Origin: Pyrenophora tritici-repentis
Taxonomy: Eukaryota; Ascomycota; Dothideomycetes; Pleosporales; Pleosporaceae
NCBI RefSeq assembly: GCF_003171515.1
Contig: NC_089396.1
Span: 1 to 64,000 of the forward strand
Direction: 5' to 3'
DNA length: 64,000 bases
Shown piece after piece: positions 51,402-60,842 of the stretch (position 1 is its first letter; each line of letters opens with the position of its first letter). The notes below the pieces were generated by a model. That model was not told where the DNA came from, made no database searches, and saw only the letters and a program-made list of their open reading frames with translations. Made by a program: the position numbers and the translations under genes.

Positions 51402-52380
51402 GGAGGACATTTATAATGAGGTACTGTAAAGTAGCTTGAGTGATGAATGGCAATGGAAAGCACTTAAGTTAGAAGTGCTCGTGTTAGTTACGCTAGCCTT
51501 TTTTCAGAGTAGGGCGTTTAGAAGAGACCTTTGCCCCTCACAATCCATCAGCTACATTTGACGAAATGCTGGTGACGGTCACATGCTAGCCATTTTCTAG
51601 AGTAGGGTATTTGAGGACACTGGTTAGAAGAGAGTTTACTGCCAGTAATCACTACAGATAGCACATGCTTAATATATGGCATCAAGCGGCACGCACAAGA
51701 ATATGAAGAGCAGCTAGACGACACCAACTAAAGCCTCAAGAGCAACATCGAACGACCCTAAGCATCCTCTCAGACTATGAGCATATTGCCCACCTCGAAG
51801 ATGCGCAACCTGGAGTCGCTACTAATCGAGATGCCTTCGCCATCTAGACTGCCATATTGGTCGGCTTGGAGCGCACTGTCAACCTTTAGTAGGAGGCTAG
51901 TGTCAAAAACACCGGCGCTACAATTCTTCAAAGCTGACTCAACCCACCACCTCTGCGCTGCACGAGCTCGCTATCCTGGAACATTAACGATACTTTTTCC
52001 TTACAGTAACTGTAACGCTCCATCTACGTCTGTGAGACAAGGATCAGTTCCAGCTCACGACAGTTTTTCGTCCTTACACCCCGCAATTTTCTGCCTGTGT
52101 TTGCAGCCGTGTGCAGGGATGATGCCGCATACGCTAGTGACTGCACTAATCTATATAAGAAGTTAAGAGTTGTCATGTTGTGTTCATGCCACAAATGCGA
52201 AATCTGCTTCTCTAAAACGCCATGCGCTTCATACATCTTGTAAGTTTAGTAGTAATAGTAATACTATTTCTAACATGCAACAGGAGATAAATCACGATGG
52301 GCCACTTCTAGATCAGATCCAGGCTGGAATGAGAGAAGAAGAGGCACGATGACTAGTCCTACCAAGATTCTGCTAACTCT
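51402..52380 (+). other. decayed sequence upstream of family A copy 1
   Basis: No intact gene. One frame carries fragments interrupted by several TAG/TAA stops, including a possible zinc-finger piece (C-H-K-C-E-I-C-F near 52187, and L-K-R-H-A-L-H in the next frame). It could be the ruined 5' part of the family A gene. Confidence 0.3.
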
Positions 52381-54064
52381 TGGCAGTTTATCTCGACAGC
52401 GAAAGCTTTTCTGTCCTTACTTGCAAGGGCAGAGCCCGAGTATCTAGAATATGTGCGGCCAAAGCTCCTACCACACAGGCTGTCTTTTGATCGCGGCTCG
52501 AATTTCTCTACACAAGCTGCACAGTGTGAGAGCCCATCGCATCTAGCCATGGTTGATATCCAACCGTCCGCTACTTTCCTTCCTACCGGCAGCTCCCAAC
52601 TAGAAACGGACACTGCATTTGAAGAACACCCCTTATTCCATAGGTCTGCCAGTGTCGATACTGTGATGACGGACCATCGTGTTGAGAACACCGGCGAGGC
52701 ACTAATAGAACGCTGCAGCGCCTTCAATAATGCAACGCTTCCAGTGTCTATCAGTTCGAGCGAAGGGCTAAACATAATGCCTATAGCTTGCGACCCAACA
52801 ACGGCATCAAACCATAACATGGACAATATAGCGGAGACTCGAGATACTGCAATGCCTCATGGATACCTGTTTCAACCAGACCCTGCTGACGACGCCCGGT
52901 CATGCAGCACCTACTATAGTTGTATTTCACCTTGCCGCATATCCAGCAACGCTCAAAATGGACATAAATTAGGACAAAGTATGATTATATAAGCGCACAA
53001 TGTTGATGTACTAACTAGCGCTACAGCATTTTCAAGCTCTATATACAGAGATGAAACACTGGACATTTCTGTAGCCCATGACTTAGATGGCCAAGCAGAC
53101 GCTTCTATGAGCGTTTCAAACCCGTTCCTTTTACCTTCTTACATAAGTTCTGCTTCGACATCGCCGTCACCATCCACCTCTGCCCCTAGCGTATTAGCGG
53201 AGCAGCGACTAGGTTATCTTCACCCTAACGTCCAGGATCACAAAGCAAGCATTATTAAGCTTGGCGACAACTTTCTTCGGGAAGACGTGGTGACGTTCTT
53301 GAGATCGTTTTGCCGCAGATGGAGCCAGACAGACCTCGGCTATCGCCCCGGCCCAAATAGCTTCGCTGGCGACGATTCCATAATGCAAAGCATGTTTAGG
53401 CATTATTACCACGCTGAAGCATTCGGGCGTCGTTCGGATATAGATCGTGTCAAATATCGATTCTCGAGGATCTTACTTTACCACGATTTCGAGGAACTCT
53501 GCATCAATATACAGAATAATTTAGAGAGATATAGACCTCTTTCCCGTGGCCAGGATGCAGCCACTATTGCTACAGACAAATTCATCGACGGGCTTGGTAA
53601 GGCTTCCGGGGAGGATGTCCTCACACGAACAGAATATCAGCTGCGAGAGAGCTTTCGAAAACACAAGGTGATCGGCAGAAGGTGGTCTATTGTAGCATCA
53701 CACTTTGGCCTTGGTATCTTCTTAACCTGCAGCCCTAAATTAGAGGCTAAAATGTATGATTCCTATGAGTCTTAATATATCTTTTTCTGACATACCTAGT
53801 AATGACCGCAACTTTCCTGAACAAAGGTTCCCAGCTCTCCTTACATACATAACCAATGTATATCCTAGGGGAAGTCAGCTAAGCCGGGAACTTGACCCCT
53901 TCGTTTTCTCAATAATTCAAGGAGTTTCGCAGCCCTTATGGCCAACAGCAGCATCTTTAAACTTTGTTAGCTCCTATAGGCAAGAGGACGAGAGCAGCGA
54001 CGCCGATCTTTCTAAAGAGTGGCTACGAGTCGAAGTACACGATGAGTTTTATCGTATTTTGTAG
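52381..54064 (+). pseudogene. family A gene, copy 1 (unrecognised fungal family), one nonsense stop
   Basis: One frame runs from about 52398 (F-I-S-T-A-K-A-F-L-S-L-L-A) through 53753, broken only by TAA at 52990-52992. An intron 53754-53799 (gtatga ... ctgac ... ctag) then joins to an exon ending at 54064. Landmarks are R-P-K-L-L-P-H-R-L-S-F-D near the start, L-G-D-N-F-L-R-E-D-V-V-T-F-L-R-S-F-C-R-R-W-S, S-R-I-L-L-Y-H-D-F-E-E, and G-R-R-W-S-I-V-A-S-H-F-G-L-G-I. All reappear in copy 2 on the opposite strand at 55396-56967. I do not recognise the family; there is no signal peptide or membrane segment. A 3' splice (ggcag/ttt) probably precedes the region, so the true start lies upstream. Confidence 0.55.
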
Positions 54065-54121
54065 GATACACATAATGGATTTCGATCAAGCCGATCTGGC
54101 TGTTAAGCATAGGTAGATAGA

Positions 54122-54424
54122 ATGATATTGCAGGAGAGTTGCAGAAGGCTACTTCCTAAAGCTCTAGTGATTGGTGCACCTGCCTCTATCGTTGCTATAC
54201 TGCCTATTCGACTCTCCAAACGTCTGCTACTGGTGGCGATACCTGCTCTTAGCTGCGAGTGCAGGCGCATGTTCAGCGAGCTTGGCGACCTCCTTGAGCC
54301 GACGGCAGCAGATCTCACCTCAGTTACTAGCTGCTATACAGTGCTTACGGCAGTGGTATAGGGCTGGTTTTGATCAGGGTAGTAGTATTGCCACAGCAAC
54401 TCTGACTGATGTTGAGATGGATGC
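54122..54424 (+). pseudogene. hAT transposase C-terminal remnant
   Basis: Contains P-A-L-S-C-E-C-R-R-M-F-S-E-L-G-D-L-L-E-P, the hAT dimerisation block, and after a one-base frame slip near 54303, Q-L-L-A-A-I-Q-C-L-R-Q-W. The rest of the transposase is missing or unreadable. MITE 54425-54585 is inserted at its end. Confidence 0.6.
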
Positions 54425-54585
54425 CAGACTTGTCAACAATCAATTAAGTGTGGCTTAGTGATCTCAGATTGAATTGATTGACTTCCTATTTAGGGCTAGC
54501 AACTGTTTATATAGGTTTAACTCTTACCTTGTAGGGTTAGCGGCTGGTATTAAGCTTCGGATTGAATTGATTGTTGACAACTGTG
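54425..54585. mobile_element. 161-bp hAT-type MITE, family 3
   Basis: Ends CAGACTTGTCAACAATCAAT and the inverse of CACAGTTGTCAACAATCAAT, with the 8-bp TSD atggatgc (54417-54424, 54586-54593). The ends differ from the 162-bp family mainly by GTTGTC/CTTGTC versus GTCCGC/CTCCGC, so the families are related. A short palindrome at about 54648-54699 (aaacaagccaatcaatcaagg) looks like a fourth, smaller relative. Confidence 0.85.
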
Positions 54586-54709
54586 ATGGATGCTATATAC
54601 GGATAGTTCTATTGGAATCGCGAGAATGAGTCGTTGGTGTACGCAAACTGTAAACAAGCCAATCAATCAAGGCTTAATCGGCTTGATTATTGACAAGTCT
54701 GCTAGAAGC

Positions 54710-55180
54710 AGTAGGAGCAGCAGTAGGTTTCGAGCAGAGCGCTTCTAGGAGCAGAGCGTTTCTAGGAGCAGTAGGTTTCTAGGAGCAGTAGGTTTCTAGG
54801 AGCAGTAGGTTTCTAGGAGCAGTAGGTTTCTAGGAGCAGTAGGTTTCTAGGAGCAGTAGGTTTCTAGGAGCAGAGCGTTTCTAGGAGCAGTAGGTTTCTA
54901 GGAGCAGTAGGTTTTTAGGAGCAGAGGGTTTTCAGTAGCAGTAGGTTTCTAGGAGCAGTAGATTTTCAGTAGCAGTAGGTTTCTAGGAGTAGAGTGTTTT
55001 TAGGAGCAGGGCGTTTACGGGAGCAGGGCATTTTCAGAAACGCTCTGCTCCTAGAAACCTACTGCTCCTAAAAACACTCTACTCCTAGAAACACTGCGCT
55101 CCTGAAAACGCTCTGCTCCTAGAAACGCCCTGCTTCTGTAAATCTGCTGCTTCTAAAAATACTCTAGTCCTAAAAACACT
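54710..55180. repeat. inverted 17-bp minisatellite
   Basis: From 54710 to about 55034 the unit ggagcagtaggtttcta repeats about 18 times with variants (gtag/gagc/gagg). From about 55035 to 55180 the same unit runs in the opposite orientation (tagaaacctactgctcc). The block is flanked by ctagaagc on both sides (54702-54709, 55181-55188), which may be an 8-bp TSD. It lies between the convergent 3' ends of the two family A copies. It could fold into a long imperfect hairpin. Confidence 0.85.
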
Positions 55181-55395
55181 CTAGAAGCCGCGATCTATAT
55201 TCAGATCAACATAATCCTCGCAATAACGTTAGGTTAGTTATAGGTCTGATAGTGTCTGACTTCAATAAACACCTCAGAAATCAAGCTAGCCAGTCAGGTG
55301 ACATTGATGATTAATATCAGGTTTGATAGTGTCTGACTTCTGTAAACCCCGCAGAAATTAGGCCAGCCAGCTACTTTGTTAACCTATCTGGGTGC

Positions 55396-56967
55396 TTAAA
55401 AGGAAATTACTGGAACAAAACGTCCCATGTCTAATGGCTGCCAGTCGTGCTGGAGCTGAAGGTGAAACCTCTCATCCTCTTGTTTATATTTATTGACTTC
55501 ACTCGCTGTAGTAGCTACCATCAAATGAGGGTACAGGACAACCCCCTTCAGTACTGATACGACTAGAGGATCTACTAGTCGACTGATTCGGACGCCTTCC
55601 GGGTATCCGTAAAACAAGTACGTCACAAGAATCTCTAAGCCCTTATCCGATAATAACTTAGGACTAGTACTAGAGGCTTCGTTAGCGGGTTAAATAGCAT
55701 GAAAAGTGTATCTTACACATGAGTTGCTAGTTCATGACTACAAGTTAGAATGATCCCAACCCCGAGATGAGAAGCGACAAAAGACCACCTCTTTCCAACT
55801 CTTTTATGCCATGTAAACCTACTTACTCGCTTTCGTTTCGCCTCTTCGCTAGTGCTTTGATTATGGCAACCGTATATTTCCTCTAAGATCATATCATTGG
55901 CCACGCTAGCTATACCTGTACCCTGAGAAAGGTAGCTTGATATCCTTGGGTCTTTACTCAAATCGATGCACTTCTGCTTATAGTGGTGGTAGAGAAGGAT
56001 TCTCGCCATTCTAAGCTTTGCAGGATCAATGGCAGACTCGAATTCGATCTTCTCCGCACAATAGAGACTCTTGAGTATTCTCTCCGTCAACGAGCCTTTG
56101 GAAGTTGGATTCTCTTCTGAAAGACGAGACCAGGGATTTTCTAAACTCCACCTACAGCAGAAAAGATCTATGAATTCTTTTGCATCCTTTCGGAAAGATT
56201 TATCGCCAATCTCGGCAATACCCTTTAGCAGACTCCGCAACAATCAATCGATTGACATGATTGATTCCTATATAGGTTAAAGAATTACTTCATTAGGCAG
56301 CCTTTAACCTAGATAGGAATCAATCATGCCGATCCGATTGATTGTTGCGGAGTCTGCCCTTTAGTCTATCAAAATTTTCCCCGTAGAGATTGCATAACTG
56401 AGCATAAGAATGAACCCAATGCGTGACTGTTGCTTCCTCCGGCACTGTGAATTTCGTTTTCATTACTGGACTTTCATGCCGTTCTGAAGAGAACAGAGAG
56501 GGTGACAAGGAACCGAATCTTGTCTGAAATGACATGAGTGAAGATCTATTGTCCATAGTGTCGATCGCTTGCGGAATCGCTTTCTCGGAAGCCTCCAAAA
56601 AGTCTCCCGCTCTCGAATCCGAGCTTGCCATGGGTTCGCGCGTCTCCCCTTGGACTTCTCGTAACGTAGATCCATGATGAGCTAAATGGCTGGTCGCAGG
56701 ACGGTCACGCAAATCGTAAATATTCGATGTCGATGACTGCACTGCCACACTCTCGCGATGAGATCTGTAGTTGCGCATGTCCAGGTGAGTGCTGCATGGT
56801 CGAAGGCCAGTGTCTACAATCGAAAGACTATTGGAACCGTCGAACGACAGCTTGTGTGGTAGGAGCTTTGTTTGGATGGAGCCGAGACACTCACCCTCTA
56901 CAGATGCAAGAAGAGACAGAAAAGCTTTGCCTGTGTACACAAACTGTCTGGAATCAGCAGGTTTCAT
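55396..56967 (-). pseudogene. family A gene, copy 2, split by a MITE
   Basis: Minus-strand counterpart of 52381-54064. It begins near 56967 (a Met is present, but homology starts at F-V-Y-T-G-K-A-F-L-S-L-L-A, so this too may be a second exon). The Ser-rich N-terminal half runs to L-Y-G-E-N-F-D-R-L-K-G, where the 128-bp MITE is inserted. It continues I-A-E-I-G-D-K-S-F-R-K-D-A-K-E-F-I-D-L-F-C-C-R-W-S and G-K-R-W-S-F-V-A-S-H-L-G-V-G-I to an intron starting near 55716 (gtaaga). The last exon ends at 55396 (V-T-Y-L-F-Y-G-Y-P). Removing the MITE with one TSD copy restores the frame. The two copies are well diverged at DNA level, so the duplication is old. Confidence 0.6.
56229..56356. mobile_element. 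128-bp hAT-type MITE, family 2, copy 2
   Basis: Same structure as 14719-14846, differing at a few bases. The TSD ccctttag lies at 56221-56228 and 56357-56364. It interrupts family A copy 2. Confidence 0.93.
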
Positions 56968-57596
56968 ATTAGTGATGTTAACCTACGTCTTCTTCCGATT
57001 CCCTCATCCTAGCCCACGCATAAGCTAGAAGTGGTTCTTCATCGGTGCATCTCTAATCTGTGTTAGAAATAGTATCCTTGTGAGGCTATAACTGTACATG
57101 CCAGGAGTAAAGAGCGCATAACGAGCGGGGCGACAGTTCCGCAGCGATAACAGAGACTAGAAAAGGGCGAGCGCAGCTGAATAAGTACTAAAAAAGCGCG
57201 CAGAAAATTGCGGGGTGTATAAAAGGCTCCTCATATTGGCTAAAAAAGATAGTCGGCCAACCCAGCCGATACTGTACATATCGTACTACAGACATTTTCA
57301 AGCTTCTGCAAAGGGGCAAGGATTAGCGCCGCGACCCACTTGCTTACTACTCTTGGTATTGAAACCAAAGGTAAATTTCAAGCTATACAGTCGGTTGGCT
57401 TGATTCTAATGTGAGTCATCTTGTGAATTTCCGCCTATAAATAATGTTAGCATCTACACCTACTTAGGAGTAGCGCGTTTCATCATTGATTATGTAACAA
57501 GAGGATATATATTCGCTTTCTACGATAGTCTCTATCAATAACTAACTTCTTCCTTATTCTCTTTACCTACTTGTTTACATATAAGCGTGTGTCAGC
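56968..57596. other. intergenic, no gene seen
   Basis: About 630 bases upstream of family A copy 2. It probably contains that gene's promoter or first exon, but nothing is recognised. Confidence 0.3.
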
Positions 57597-58010
57597 GTGT
57601 GGAGCAAACTTAGCGTAATTCTTCAAGACTCACCGCTACAATTTCGAGTACTTATAGCCAGCCTGCGCTTACCTGATTATAATATGCCTGTGGACTGGAG
57701 ACCAGATAAGCCTCTCCGAGATTTTATCAAAGAAAACAGCCATTCTCGCCAGACGGAGCGGCAGGAGAGGTATCAAGGCAGATTATTCAATGGCAAGAGT
57801 CATATCGGGGAACAGACGATCAGAAACAATCAGGGCGATATATACGAAATTGAGGGAAGCCTAGAAGTGCAAAGACTGCTATTCTTAAAACTAGCAGAGC
57901 TAGAAAATTGGATGATAGAAAAGGCTGAAAACAGGAGCACATCCTCTATCGAATGTCTTGAGAGCTTAAAGACGGACACAGTTCAAGCAATACAAAAGAC
58001 TTGGAACTAA
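57597..58010 (+). CDS. hypothetical 137-residue protein
   Basis: Single frame, hydrophilic, ending in a likely helical region (L-F-L-K-L-A-E-L-E-N-W-M-I-E-K-A). No signal peptide or known domain. A TATA-like stretch (acatataagcg) lies upstream near 57580. It could be real or chance; the composition is coding-like. Confidence 0.35.
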   Translation: MWSKLSVILQDSPLQFRVLIASLRLPDYNMPVDWRPDKPLRDFIKENSHSRQTERQERYQGRLFNGKSHIGEQTIRNNQGDIYEIEGSLEVQRLLFLKLAELENWMIEKAENRSTSSIECLESLKTDTVQAIQKTWN

Positions 58011-58483
58011 AGCAGCAAACCTACCGCTAAAAAACGATTGTTATATCCGTTGCTGTAATATAAGCAAAATTGTATCATAACTAAACTTTCTATGCACAAA
58101 TCTAAATATCGAATGCTTTAATTTAGATCCTGTCATCTATGATCCTATCTCCTCTTCTTCTTTGCCCTTAGTTGGTCTCCATACGCGAGGCAGTAATCGG
58201 AGTAAGTTATATTTTGTAAAGGTTAAGATAGCTACTATTCAAGGAAGCAGAAGGTTAATCTTTTGCTCCGCAACATATTTTGTATATCTTTCTGTTCGTG
58301 TTCTGTGTGCTGTCGTGCTCGCCTCTTATAAGGTCGCAGGCAGGGTCTGTTTTCATGACGTATCTATGATACAGTTAAGGGAAGAGACGCTGTTTATCCT
58401 AGAGTAAGTAGCACCAGACTACCGCCGCATGGCACACATGATCTGCTTCTCCTAATAACCGCCACAGAAGAAGGCATGCACTA
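58011..58483. other. intergenic with diverged dispersed repeat
   Basis: 58187-58372 contains blocks also present at 49577-49700 (cgcgaggcagtaatcgg; catgacgtatctatgat). No gene is seen. Confidence 0.35.
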
Positions 58484-58718
58484 ACGTCCATCCCTGTGTA
58501 GCGAGAAACCCGCTGTGCCGAGAACGACTAATAAGATCGCAAAGATCGCACAGGCGACCTACAACATGTCTTCTTTCACCGTCTCACAACTCTATTCTGG
58601 AGAATTCAATGCTATCATGAGATTGGTGTCCTATGTACATCGCCATGGGAATGGATTAAATTCGCGATTTAACTGATTTCTCGGCATGGCGGGTTTCTCG
58701 CTATACAGGGATCGACGT
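58484..58718. mobile_element. Tc1/mariner-type MITE, copy 2 (235 bp)
   Basis: Same element as 19679-19922, with TA on both sides (58482-58483, 58719-58720) and one fewer internal gatcgcaaa unit. Scattered transitions separate the copies. Confidence 0.85.
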
Positions 58719-58913
58719 TACTGTAAGCATAACTACACTCAAACAGATTGTTTGCATAGATACAGCTCTAGCTCAATTTGGTGGACTGGCTCGGCACAGG
58801 TTCGAGTCTCTCATAATACCATAGAGGCGTCTAGAAGCCTCAGCAACACGAGTGAAATTTTGGCCTACGCCTCTAATAGACGTCAGCTGCATCCCGTTAT
58901 ATGACATGACATC

Positions 58914-59225
58914 TTACGATCTTTCTTCTGCCAAGACTTGAAGTCTGCGAATGATTTCTGCGTCTTCGGGGTGTTCTTCCATTATGCCGAGTGGAGGAGA
59001 TGCCGCTAAGGTCCATACTGCCTTGGCCCTCGTCCAATCACTCGTGGTACGCTTCAAGGACAATTTTCCGTCAGTCGTTGTATCCGCTGCTGCAACCGGT
59101 TGGTTGAACTCGGTCCTGAAACTTGGGGGTATCGTAGAATCGCGCAAGTACACTATCCAATCGTCTGGCTTTCTGAGGGTAACTAACGTTCTTGCCACCC
59201 GCGGTTCTTGCTCTTTAGTAGTCAT
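58914..59225 (-). CDS. hypothetical 103-residue protein
   Basis: Frame M-T-T-K-E-Q-E ... A-E-E-R-S with L-R-K-P-D-D-W-I-V-Y-L-R near residue 17. A Trp in such a setting recalls the start of retrotransposon gag proteins, but nothing else supports that. It may be a gag-like remnant or an unrelated small gene. Confidence 0.3.
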   Translation of the reverse strand: MTTKEQEPRVARTLVTLRKPDDWIVYLRDSTIPPSFRTEFNQPVAAADTTTDGKLSLKRTTSDWTRAKAVWTLAASPPLGIMEEHPEDAEIIRRLQVLAEERS

Positions 59226-59719
59226 AGTTCCCTACTTAGCAGAATCTACTTGCTAATGTTGATCAACAACTTGTCGTGTCAGCTGTATATTGAGTAGATA
59301 CAGTGATTAATTGGAGGCTTCCGAGCACATAACTGTAACGAAGTGAGGTGAAGAAAAGGATTGCGTTGAACTGGCGATCTGAGCTAGGCTGGGCTACATG
59401 TATATATGACCTTACTTGAGCTATCCCCAACTTGTACTAGAGTAGCTCCGGCTAAGGCCTTCGACTGTTACAACTCATTATGTGGCTCTTCCCTCCACTT
59501 TTCTCTGCAACCCGACAGGCCAGTGGCACAGACAACTGTACGCTTAATCGAAAAGGAATTTTAATCATTAATAAAGGGAGAAGATAGGTGACTGATTAAA
59601 GAGGACTAGTGAGATATACGTAGAGAGAATAATGACTGTTGCTTGCTACGCTAGTCCCAGTCCTTTACTAGCTGAATAGTAATAGAAACCATGTCTTGCT
59701 ATGACCTAAAGATGCCCAC

Positions 59720-60154
59720 TCAGAGTATCAGGGCCATAGAGAGTATAGAAACAGTCATCATGAACAGAACTTTGTACACTAGTGTCTCGTGGTTGTTATC
59801 TCTCAAACTCGACGTGGCGGAGAAAGGAACACTAGGCTCGGTAGGCGCGGAGAAAGGAACGCTAGGCTTGGTAGGCGCGGAGAAAGGAACGCTAGGTTCG
59901 GTAGGCGCGGAGAAATTTCGGGTTGAATTGGTTCCGTTATCCCATGAGGATAAAGGCAAACGGAGAGATGGGCTGGTGGGGAATAGATGGAATTGCGAAC
60001 CTGTCGCATCCGTTGCAACCAGGACAATTGTAGAAGTCGTAGTGGTTGTTCCAACGCAGGCCTCGCTGGCAATGTTATTTGTAACATTACTCTCTCGCCG
60101 CTGGAACAACGCATCTGAAAATCCAACAAGCACTAAAAAGTACAAGGCTCTCAT
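59720..60154 (-). CDS. putative GPI-anchored or membrane-anchored secreted protein with Pro/Thr repeats
   Basis: Starting at the Met at 60154, the product (about 144 residues) has an N-terminal hydrophobic segment (M-R-A-L-Y-F-L-V-L-V-G-F-S-D-A) followed by a Kex2-like R-R. Next come a Thr-rich region, Asn-x-Ser/Thr sites (N-V-T, N-G-T, N-S-T), three tandem 10-residue repeats of S-A-P-T-E-P-S-V-P-F type, and a hydrophobic C-terminus (K-V-L-F-M-M-T-V-S-I-L-S-M-A-L-I-L). That is the layout of a small GPI-anchored cell-wall protein. An overlapping plus-strand frame with V-G-A-E-K-G-T-L-G repeats is its shadow. Four Met or Leu starts upstream are possible, but the basic extension would spoil the signal peptide. 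Confidence 0.45.
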   Translation of the reverse strand: MRALYFLVLVGFSDALFQRRESNVTNNIASEACVGTTTTTSTIVLVATDATGSQFHLFPTSPSLRLPLSSWDNGTNSTRNFSAPTEPSVPFSAPTKPSVPFSAPTEPSVPFSATSSLRDNNHETLVYKVLFMMTVSILSMALIL

Positions 60155-60390
60155 CGGGGAAGGTTTACTCTTCAACTGTGATACGAGGACTCGTCTTCTC
60201 ATATGTGTTGGATAAGTGGACTAGTTAAGTGGATAGTTATCCCAATTTATGCAGGATGCTTTTGTTGAGGCCAGCAGAAAGGTGGTGGTCTCTAAATTCT
60301 CCACGCGTACTTACCGTACCTACAAATACGACTATATCCATGTATCACAGAAGGACCATTAGAACAGTAACCTTCTCATAGAGCACTAAT

Positions 60391-60600
60391 TTGGAGTCAA
60401 TCGTCTCCAAAATGCACGTCGAACTCGTCGACCTTGCAGCGACTTATGCAGACGCTAGGTATAAAAGTGTTACGCTTAGTCTAATTTCCGACTTCCAGCG
60501 TGCCATATTCACCGTACTCAATAAGAGTGTTCGTATTAAGGACTTTGAACAGTCTGAGGAGCTTAGGGACGAAATGGTCCAGCTGTTCGAGGATGAATAA
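60391..60600 (+). CDS. hypothetical 69-residue acidic protein
   Basis: Short frame, mostly helical in character (D-L-A-A-T-Y-A-D-A-R ... E-E-L-R-D-E-M-V-Q-L-F-E-D-E). A second Met eight codons in may be the start. No family is recognised; weakly supported. Confidence 0.25.
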   Translation: MESIVSKMHVELVDLAATYADARYKSVTLSLISDFQRAIFTVLNKSVRIKDFEQSEELRDEMVQLFEDE

Positions 60601-60842
60601 CCAACGAAACCTGCATGGCCATACCTAAACCAATTGGATAAGCAGGATAGGTGTTTTGCTAAGCTATGCTGTAGATTTAAGCATAGAGCAGCGCTCTACA
60701 AGTCTCCTTTATGCGAAGAACACTTCGTGTGCAAGAATCACCAGTGCATCATAGCATATAGTTAAGTCATCCTTATACTGTATAGTGTGGCATCTAAATG
60801 AACTTTACAATGTGCAGCTATCAGTCATACGATAAAGTTGTC

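Noticed and set aside
54710..55180. CRISPR-like array in the 17-bp repeats
   Set aside because: Units are head-to-tail without unique spacers and invert orientation; the organism is eukaryotic.
58760..58830. tRNA gene (tagctcaatttggtgga ... ggttcgagtctctc)
   Set aside because: A-box-like and B-box-like sequences are present, but only about 10-15 bases apart, with no room for an anticodon arm and no acceptor-stem pairing.
59691..60215. 174-codon plus-strand frame with A-E-K-G-T-L-G-S-V-G repeats
   Set aside because: Overlaps the minus-strand frame that has a signal peptide, glycosylation sites and a hydrophobic tail; judged the shadow.
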